Source: Globomyces pollinis-pini (lineage: Eukaryota > Chytridiomycota > Chytridiomycetes > Rhizophydiales > Globomycetaceae). Taken from it: a stretch of DNA of 26,559 nucleotides. The stretch is from NCBI GenBank assembly GCA_025399215.1, contig MU621293.1, forward strand, positions 4,228-30,786, read 5' to 3'. The position numbers and the translations under genes were made by a program. The notes beneath the pieces were generated by a model. It was not told the DNA's origin, did not search any database, and saw nothing but the letters and a program-made list of their open reading frames with translations. Shown piece by piece: positions 20,187-26,559 of the stretch (positions are counted from its first letter, which is position 1; every line of letters starts with the position of its first letter).

Positions 20187-21951
20187 ATGGGACTTATAAA
20201 GAAAATCAATCAGCTATCTCAAGTACATGATTGTCTAAACTAATAATTTAGTGGACTGGTAAATGTGTTCTTTTGACACAATCTAGGTATCATTGGTAGT
20301 TAATTTTAGGTTTGTCAGGGTTTAGTTGTTGACTTTAGGTGAGAAATTTGGAAGTAATCAAAAAACTGGTAATTATTAAAGTACTGATTTGAAGAAACAA
20401 GTGAGGATTTCCAAAAACTGCAGAATGAGACAATTGTTCGGAGAGACTGCAATGATAGAGTTTTACGGCCATTAGAAGCGATTCATAAAACATTAAGTAT
20501 ATATGCTATTGGATTTTATATTTAGCCAAAACAACTGATGCAAAGGATATGAAAGACGCAACAATCTACGCTGGGTTGGCAACTCAAATGGAACATTTTG
20601 CAGATATATTACCTGGAGATGCCCCATGTATACAAAATATTATATTTAATACTAGATGGTACTTTTGGAGAATATATAATATGCAGGAATGGCCCTATTG
20701 AAGATCAGTGAATGTCACCACCTTATTGCCGATGAACAGGCTGTTTTTGTAACAAGTTTAACTTCTACTCATACTTAGGCTAATGCAATAAAGGATGGGT
20801 ATATGAGAAACCTTAGAGAAACAATTGAGAGTCACAAAGAATACGCAAAGTTAGAAACAAAATTAGAGAACCGTAGATTGGAGTATGACTCAAAGCAAAA
20901 CAAAATGCAAAAAGCTAAGAAGGAAAATACAGTTCTGGAAGAGGAGACCCGAGTGGCCCAGGCAAAGTATGACGAGACTATGACCATCATAACAGAGAAA
21001 ATGGTAGACTTAAATTCGAAAGATGTAATTCTACAGCTGATATTGATTTTAGAACGAGCACTTAATCGGATTGCTGGATTTTGTCAAGCAAGAATTGAAT
21101 TACTTTACCCGTTGTGCAGATTTATTGGCAAATTTACAGGCTTCATTAGAAACGTATTTAGTGCTTTACATTACTTATTTATTAGATCAATACCTGCTCC
21201 AAGACCTTTGTCTTCTTTCGCCCCGAAAGAAAGGGTTCGCTCAAGCGACAGCAGCTTAAGCAGGGGCTCTATTGGTCGACCAATCTCTTATGAGTCAGAA
21301 ACGGCCGGTCCTGCCTCGATTCGTAGTAATTCAATAGGACGTGGGTTACCAGCTACAGTTCCTCGGCCAGTATCCACATATCCTCCCCCTAATGCAAATC
21401 AAAAGCATGTAAAAGCACTATATGAGTTCGTAGCTGAGTCTGGCAATGAACTGACTAGTATATATTTTCGTTTAACCATAGTTCGGCCTGGAGATATCAT
21501 TATTGTAACCGAAGAAGTAGATGAGGGATGGTGGATAGGGACTATTCAAGGAACCAATTCGAGTGGAATGTTTCCATCTAATTACACTGAGTTAGTCTAT
21601 AGTTAGGTTAACCTTAGAGTGATCGTTGAACCAACAGTAAGCCGACCTAGAGTACCATCTTTCCCCAAAAGAGAGTCAACATATAAAGAGAATACAGTAG
21701 CTAGTGAAGCAGCCACTAGGACCAGATCAATCTCTCATCAACCAACAACATATGGACGCAACTCAACCATTGGGCAACCAATGGTGATGCCAGGAATGGG
21801 CCAACGATCAGTTAGTGCTTCAGCAAGTTCCAGTAAACCTTGCAATGAATGTAAGTGATAAGACAATTAACTGATTATAGGTGGTTGTAATGATTTTTCA
21901 CCCCATGCTTTCCAAGCAGGCAAATGTAACAACTGCTACCATCAGCACTAA
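20187..21951 (+). CDS. BAR-SH3 membrane-curvature protein with C-terminal zinc motif
   Basis: Thirteen exons (20187-20222, 20252-20258, 20339-20368, 20395-20496, 20526-20627, 20656-20658, 20687-20748, 20779-21024, 21053-21153, 21186-21457, 21482-21590, 21618-21850, 21881-21951) give 457 residues. The first 230 form a BAR coiled-coil dimer domain: QWTGEKFGSNQKT, then EDFQKLQNET, PGDAPYGMALLKISE and LLDFVKQELNYFTRCADLL. A Ser/Pro linker leads to an SH3 domain (about 303-360; ALYEF, DEGWWIGTI, GMFPSNY). The last 26 residues, CNECGCNDFSP then GKCNNCYHQH, are a Cys/His motif seen at the end of several fungal SH3 proteins. BAR-SH3 proteins shape membranes in endocytosis and recruit actin regulators. 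Introns are 24-32 nt except one of 80 nt. Two exons are only 3 and 7 nt. Confidence 0.92.
20252..20258 (+). other. 7-nt exon in BAR-SH3 gene
   Basis: TGGACTG lies between a 29-nt intron (20223-20251) and an 80-nt composite intron. It supplies the WTG of QWTGEKFG, a block that is conserved at the start of this fungal BAR group. Confidence 0.7.
20259..20338 (+). other. Three-unit composite intron, 28+23+29 nt
   Basis: The 80-nt intron divides at ATCTAG|GTATCA and TTTTAG|GTTTGT into 20259-20286, 20287-20309 and 20310-20338. Each part has GT and a T-rich TAG end, and each is the size of an ordinary intron in this genome. Confidence 0.6.
20656..20658 (+). other. 3-nt exon (ATG) in BAR-SH3 gene
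   Basis: ATG sits between two 28-nt introns (20628-20655, 20659-20686). It contributes AT to a Tyr codon and G to a Gly codon, giving PGDAPYGMALLK. Skipping it joins T to GA and makes a stop. Confidence 0.75.
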
Positions 21952-22070
21952 CCCCTTGCAATACTTGCTGGCCAACAATAAAATACTTTTGAGTTCATAA
22001 TAGACAAATCTTTGTTTACTTTTTTTCGGTTTCTTTTGGTCGCTTTCGATTTCTTTCATTTTTTTCTCCA

Positions 22071-22769
22071 ATGCTAGGAATTCGATTGTGTCGTTATTCC
22101 AAATCCTCAACCATCCTGACTCGCTCTTTCGCTTCTCATGGTTCAGGCAATACTCCATCCTTCCATACTAAAGAGCAAATCGAACTAGCTGCAAAGTATA
22201 TTTTTATGAATCTCTAACCTCTTTTAGTTGGCCACATGAATTATACTATCCTACCCATTATATCAGTATGCAACAAATGTTTATTAATCTCAGAGTCTGC
22301 TCCTGTTCATCCAAAGACTACTCCAGAAATGTTGGCATTGATAGCTTCTGCTCATGAGGAACGTGAACCGGAAACATTTACTTCAGCCTTTTGGATAAAA
22401 CTTTTATTTGCTGGAGTTACTTTAACGGCAATTTATCGCTATAATGAGTATTACATGCAAGACAAAGAAGTTCACCCATTCACAACATACATTTCCACTT
22501 GGGCAGCTCACTTTGATAGTCGTAAAACAATCGAAAGCAACTTGGTTGGTATTCCTGAAAGATTACAAGCGGCAAACGATCAGTTAATTTTCAATAGTAG
22601 ACCAACCTTTGTAAATCCTGTGAAACGTTTGTCCTTTCCAGATACCTTTTCTCGAGCTTCGGATTTTTTGATTCCTGTGGGAAGTCAAATTGACGTTTCT
22701 GATGTCCAATTCAAACACACATGGCAGGAAAATGACGAATTACTTGGCGTACCAAATCCAAGAGAGTAA
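22071..22769 (+). CDS. Probable complex I accessory subunit, NUXM/17.8 kDa type
   Basis: Model 22071-22195, 22228-22265, 22294-22769 gives 212 residues; introns are 32 and 28 nt. The N-terminus (MLGIRLCRYSKSSTILTRSF) is rich in R, S and hydrophobics and lacks acids, as in a mitochondrial presequence. One membrane helix spans about 87-103 (FWIKLLFAGVTLTAIYR). The soluble part has a conserved-looking run LSFPDTFSRASDFLIPVGSQ. This plan, a His/Pro-rich lead, one helix and a tail with YPEVF-like and VPAG-like blocks, resembles the fungal/plant NADH dehydrogenase subunit called NUXM or 17.8 kDa in Neurospora. It would sit in the inner mitochondrial membrane. The match is from memory of short motifs, so the call is moderate; a different mitochondrial single-span protein is possible. 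It starts 120 bp after the BAR-SH3 stop. Confidence 0.55.
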
Positions 22770-24107
22770 TTTTGAATAAAGAGATTCAAACCTTTGATTC
22801 ATCTATTTGGAAATATTATTCGGGTTTTCAAATGTTAATGAAGCAGCTACTCTTATTTCACCCAACGAAGATCAAGGTACCAAGACTACAGACTCTGTAG
22901 TCTTGAGCGTTAGGGCTAAATTAAATATCTGGAAAAACATATGATAGTAATTTTTGCTGAATAGTAGTTCAGCATTGAGAAAGTAACGCGCTTGACAGAT
23001 AATACCTACATTAATATTTCCTCTGTAAAAAATGAAACGATTAGTCTTGGACACGACCTAAACCCAGATACTAAAGAACACTTGCTGTTTAACTTCTCGC
23101 AGCCTTATCAGAAAGATGAGTGTATTGATTAATTCATAACTACGAAAGTTGCGATTTAAGTAAAGAGATTTTATTTCGGGATTGGTAAACGAGCATCAGA
23201 TACTAATTATGGCTCGATTCAGATGAACGATGGGTTTTCAAATTCGAATTGCCAGAGTATTTTCATATATCATTCATAGCAACTCAATGGAAGGAAAAAG
23301 ATTCACGTAAGGATACAAAGCATTCAATTCAAAAGATTCAACGGCTGGTAGAGTTTGTAATCCAAGAAGATAAAATGCATAGAAACAAAGCTTAGAGATT
23401 ACGAGGGGGACGGAAAGTCTCAAGAAGATACAATAGATAGATACTATGTATTTCAGTATTCAGAGTACGAACGGACTATCAAAAACTAACTATCGAATCC
23501 AGATTTATCAACTACTGACACAATATAACTATCAACCACTCGACAGCACAGCAAGAAATTCACATTCCAGTCTATGGTAGTCCGCAATGTCATCAGGATA
23601 CAAAGACATTACTAAACTACCAAAAACATTGCCATTCATCATTCCTTATTGCAGGGCAATAACACATAATTGTACACACCTCCTGCTACCCCTCATCGTC
23701 TGCCCATTCTCAAATTTTCACACAACCTCACATCTTAAAGGTGTCCCCAAAACATATCTAGCAATGTACTAGCCAGTTCTTGAGGAATCTTTGCTGGTTA
23801 TTGATCAGTAATCCAAAATTGATGGTTTGGCCACTACCTTTCCGTTCAACTCTAAACTTTGTGTTTAACCTTGCAATTGCGAATATTTATTTTAGATCAC
23901 TTCCATTAATTCAAGTATAGTAAGTGTTTCCAAATTCGATTTGAAAGAATCACCAAGTTCAATGGCGATTGTTTTCCTTCAATATATAGGCCTCTCTGTA
24001 ACTGTACACGGTGTGATGTAAAGCAAGTTTAAAAAGTCTATCATTCTTTTCTAAACTCCACGTAATTTTCTTCATCAAAGAGAAAAGTTTCTCTAATGAT
24101 CTATTAA
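22770..24107. other. Gene-poor stretch
   Basis: About 1.3 kb with only short, stop-filled frames. It includes a strong hairpin at 22881-22905. I found no tRNA-like T-loop, no splice-joined domain and no tandem repeat. It could hold the 3' flank of the gene ending at 22769 and decayed repeat sequence. Confidence 0.5.
22881..22905. repeat. Perfect hairpin, 12-bp arms
   Basis: CAAGACTACAGA, one base, then TCTGTAGTCTTG: arms match fully around a single C. It lies 110 bp after the last gene's stop. It may be an RNA hairpin or a small palindromic insertion. Confidence 0.7.
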
Positions 24108-24285
24108 GGTTGGATCTAATCTAATATTAGACGATCTAATACTAATGTTAGATTAAATTCAGTTGATGTGTCTAATCTAATCTAATTCTAATATTAGAAT
24201 TAGATTAGATTTTCAAATCGAGGATGTCTAATTTTAATACTTTCTAATCTAATATTAGATGAGACTAATATTAGTCTACTCTTTT
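24108..24285. repeat. Cluster of AT palindromes with CTAATATTAG core
   Basis: The 10-bp palindrome CTAATATTAG occurs four times in about 160 bp (24121, 24188, and near 24252 and 24269). The second copy is the centre of a perfect 38-bp palindrome at 24174-24211. Surrounding TCTAATCTAA runs are related. No coding sequence. Confidence 0.75.
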
Positions 24286-24311
24286 ACAGTAAGGTTTGAG
24301 TATTCAACTCT

Positions 24312-24406
24312 AGTAGGGTTGCTTATTCGACCCTACTTTTTATTCAGCCCTCTTTTCCCACATAAAATCGCCTCAAAAAGTATTGCACCCTACTTTGCAA
24401 CCCTAC
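24312..24406. repeat. CCCTAC/GTAGGG inverted repeats
   Basis: GTAGGGTTGC at 24313-24322 is the exact reverse complement of GCAACCCTAC at 24397-24406, and AGTAGGGT (24312) also pairs with ACCCTACT (24330). The block sits directly beside the left end of the MULE remnant and may be a separate small inverted-repeat insertion. Confidence 0.6.
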
Positions 24407-24407
24407 C

Positions 24408-25359
24408 TGTTATTTCCGTTATTTGAAGGCTTGGACTCATTCTTCAACTCAAACAACTAAGTTATCTTCACACTAACCAACTATGAAAGTTTCATAAGCT
24501 AGGAATACAAAATGTGTTATTAATAGAAAAATAATTAAAATCACTACTGAATTAACGTCATTTTTATTATTCAATTATATATCCGTTTAGTTCTAGAAAC
24601 CTTCTTAATAAGTGACTTGTAACGACTTTCACGAGGTCTACCTTTTGTTCTCTTTTGATTTGGTTCTTTACATACTAAAGTTTTTCAATTGATTAATGCG
24701 TAATTCGTGTATGGAAGAAACTCGGAGTTCAGCCCTTAAAGCAGATTGAATTAATTGTTTTGTTAACACATTTAATGTTTGATATACTGCATGTTTTTGA
24801 AGTTGCGCATTCAAATACACTTCAATAAATGCTTTTTGACATCCATCCAAATTTGTATTTCTGGTCAAATGATCATAATTTCACATATTCGTGTCAAACT
24901 GGCTAATTTTTGCAACGCATTTTGAAAAATACAATCGAAATAATAAAGCACTGGATGGTATAATGAACCGTCTACGGTGCAGAATACTGTCAGGAACGAA
25001 TTCTACTCTCTGTTCCAAAAATGAAACAAAAAAAAAGTGTCTGCAAGTAATTCCCATTCTGTTTAGAAAGGCCACAGGAGCAGTAACATAGTCTATTTTC
25101 TAATACATACAATGTATTTATAAGAAGATTTTCAGAGTAATTATACAAAATTTCTACAGCACCTAAAATGTTAAACACCTCCTGAAATTCTGATGACTAA
25201 AATAAAGTTGAAAATGGGTTCTCGGAGGATTAATAAATTTCTTACAATGGGTTTTGTATGAAACTTTCATAGTTGCTTAGTATGAAGATAACTTAGTTGT
25301 TTGTGTTGAAAGAATGAGTCCAAGTTGTCAAACAACCAGGTGTTATAAAGTAAATAACA
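24408..25359 (-). mobile_element. Deleted Mutator-like element (MULE) with terminal inverted repeats
   Basis: 24430-24496 and 25257-25324 are inverted copies (67 and 68 nt, about four differences, one an indel). Weaker similarity continues outward to about 24408 and 25359. Between them lie the broken remains of a MULE transposase C-terminus. Long inverted ends plus a SWIM-type transposase are the hallmark of Mutator elements; about 0.9 kb is far too short for a working copy. I could not find a clean 9-bp target duplication. Confidence 0.65.
24580..25178 (-). pseudogene. MULE transposase fragment: SWIM zinc finger and basic tail
   Basis: In one frame CYCSC appears near 25095; in the next frame FLNRMGITCRHFFFV follows. 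Together these resemble a CxCx(n)CxH SWIM finger interrupted by a frameshift. Downstream, EFVPDSILHRRRF and helical runs resemble the usual region after the finger. At 24619-24645 KGRPRESRY matches the GRP-type basic tail common in fungal MULE/FAR1-like transposases. Stops and frame changes show it is dead. The catalytic DDE part is absent. Confidence 0.6.
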
Positions 25360-26559
25360 ATTTCAGACAATTAGCAACATTTCTTGTTTCTGGTTGGATA
25401 TAATAAGAGAGTGTATTGGGCGACTTCATTAATTGGTATAAACGGCCATATATCCGGAATATGATAAATTTTATATCGTATAAACGGACAATCTATTCAG
25501 ACCACCAAAGAGATTTGTATCGAGAATAAATCTTCATTCCAAATTCATTGATGCGTTAATACGTTAAACCAATAGGATTCAAAAAGGCAAGATTGTCGAC
25601 TTGTTTCAAGATTTCTCTCCATGGTGATGAAAAAGTATGAACCAGTGAGTCTGTCTTTGAGTAATGTCTGCTTCTTAAGGAGATTCTCGTTTTTGATAGA
25701 AGAATCCACAATTTATACAAAAGAAGTTTTTGACTACGATTCGTTTTATGCTGTGTAAAAAATATTCTATAACTTGTCTTGCCTTCAAAAACTATAGAAT
25801 AAAATAAAAAATATTCTGAATAAAATAGAATTTTTTTATAATGAAGTCACAAATTATCTATTGTTAGAATACATTTGGTAAAGAACCATCATATTTCTGT
25901 CATGTCTTTAACGACTGCTAAACATAGACATATTGCGTGACATATATATCATGTTTTATCCAAACGTAGTTTTTTAAGATACTCAAAATGCTTTATTCCA
26001 AGTTGTACTCTTGTTTTGTATCAAGCCGGTCTGTCTTTCCGTGCTTGTTTAATTGGCCAAGTGAGTAGTTTCATTGTCATAATAGTCTACTAATTGTGCG
26101 TATAATATTTCTTTTAAGTACTGGAATGCGCATGAAATAAATCGTGTTCATCTTCAAAATCATCGAAGTTTGACTGTAATTTATAAATATAATAATATGT
26201 ATAAAAACATAGTGACGGGTGTTGGGCACATTAAATATGTCTAATAGATGATATCTAGCCATTGTAGTTGGAATCCTTGAGCTTTAAGGATGGTTTTCGT
26301 ATACCGAAGAGCAAGAGAAAACTGAACTCTTTTAAGGCATTTTGTTGTATCTTTTACAGTAAATGTATAAGCATAAATTCCATGGCATACCTTACAACAA
26401 TCTAGTAGAATCATGCTATTATGGTTCTTGACCCATTGACGGCAACACACAGGGAGTTGTGTGGTATACCCCCATCTGATCAGTGTAACGGAATTGTTCC
26501 TCCGACCTTTCACAGAATGATAGTTCAAGCTTTATCTTAAAAATTTATTGTTCTCAAAT
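25360..26559. other. Gene-poor right end
   Basis: AT-rich sequence with short frames only, apart from the 95-codon minus frame at 26241-26528. GTATAAACGG occurs twice (25436 and 25478). Minus-strand fragments near 25500-25760 look like decayed coding sequence but match nothing I recognise. Confidence 0.4.
26241..26528 (-). CDS. Unrecognised Cys-containing frame, possibly a gene fragment
   Basis: A 95-codon frame with VCCRQW, then LDCCKVCH and KCLKRVQ, is the longest open stretch in this end of the window. I do not recognise a family. It has no confident splice partners here and lies in repeat-rich DNA, so it may be a transposon remnant or chance. Confidence 0.15.
   Translation of the reverse strand: MNYHSVKGRRNNSVTLIRWGYTTQLPVCCRQWVKNHNSMILLDCCKVCHGIYAYTFTVKDTTKCLKRVQFSLALRYTKTILKAQGFQLQWLDIIY

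Noticed and set aside
2725..21880. Many in-frame TAG/TAA/TGA codons inside clear genes, suggesting stop reassignment or pseudogenes
   Set aside because: Each falls inside a short GT/GC...AG segment whose removal restores a conserved motif and frame. TAA, TAG (9586 gene) and TGA (13241 gene) all serve as real stops.
21898..22158. Minus-strand 86-codon frame
   Set aside because: It overlaps the BAR-SH3 last exon and the NUXM-like first exon antisense and has no recognisable motif.
23587..23772. 61-codon plus frame in the gene-poor region
   Set aside because: No motif, no splice partner and composition like its surroundings.
24121..24285. TAATATTAG as a rolling-circle nick site of a geminivirus-like element
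   Set aside because: The viral nonanucleotide is TAATATTAC; here the copies are palindromic with G, and no Rep-like frame is near.
24312..24406. CCCTAC repeats as telomeric sequence
   Set aside because: Only a few irregular copies in both orientations, not a TTAGGG-type tandem array.
22770..26559. tRNA or small RNA genes
   Set aside because: I scanned for T-loop (GTTCRANNC) and paired arms by eye and found no convincing set; a covariance search would be needed to exclude them.

Overview
The window looks like nuclear DNA from a compact, AT-rich genome of a flagellated, early-diverging fungus or a close fungal relative. Four things point there: a copper-fist transcription factor and a fungal-type BAR-SH3 protein (fungal families), an outer-dynein-arm thioredoxin/NDPK protein plus a LEKR1-like centriolar coiled-coil protein (cilium families), genes broken by dozens of GT...AG introns, and use of all three standard stop codons. 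All gene models below were rebuilt by hand from splice sites, protein-family continuity and reading frame; no alignment or transcript data were available. Every spliced model comes out as an exact multiple of three.

Layout. 1-2070 (-): F-box-like/ankyrin protein, running off the left edge. 2587-4184 (-): membrane-anchored serine beta-lactamase-like esterase. 4482-6512 (+): copper-fist regulator with a very large cysteine-rich tail. 6744-9461 (-): thioredoxin-triple NDPK axonemal protein (NME8/TXNDC3 type). 9586-11829 (-): LEKR1-like coiled-coil protein, start to start with 11873-13125 (+), a PPTC7/Ptc7-type mitochondrial PP2C phosphatase. 13241-15883 (-): DDX21-type nucleolar DEAD-box helicase. 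15998-18831 (-): GPI-specific phospholipase D. 19243-20066 (+): FAD synthase. 20187-21951 (+): BAR-SH3-zinc-motif protein. 22071-22769 (+): probable complex I accessory subunit of the NUXM/17.8 kDa kind. 22770-26559 is gene-poor: palindromic AT repeats and a deleted Mutator-like (MULE) element with 67-68 bp inverted ends.

The most unusual signal is in the introns. I resolve 65 of them; nearly all are 24-34 nt. Five of the seven that exceed 50 nt split cleanly at AG|GT junctions into two, three or four units of 23-45 nt, each with its own GT and AG, so they look like back-to-back micro-introns separated by zero-length exons. Two genes also require 3-nt exons between 26-28 nt introns to restore a conserved motif, and a 7-nt and a 15-nt exon occur beside them. 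The three NDPK domains of the axonemal protein share the same two intron positions and an identical 108-nt middle exon.

Functionally the window is ordinary eukaryotic housekeeping (flavin synthesis, ribosome biogenesis, mitochondrial phosphatase, respiratory chain, membrane curvature) with two neighbouring flagellar/basal-body genes and a secreted GPI-cleaving enzyme.
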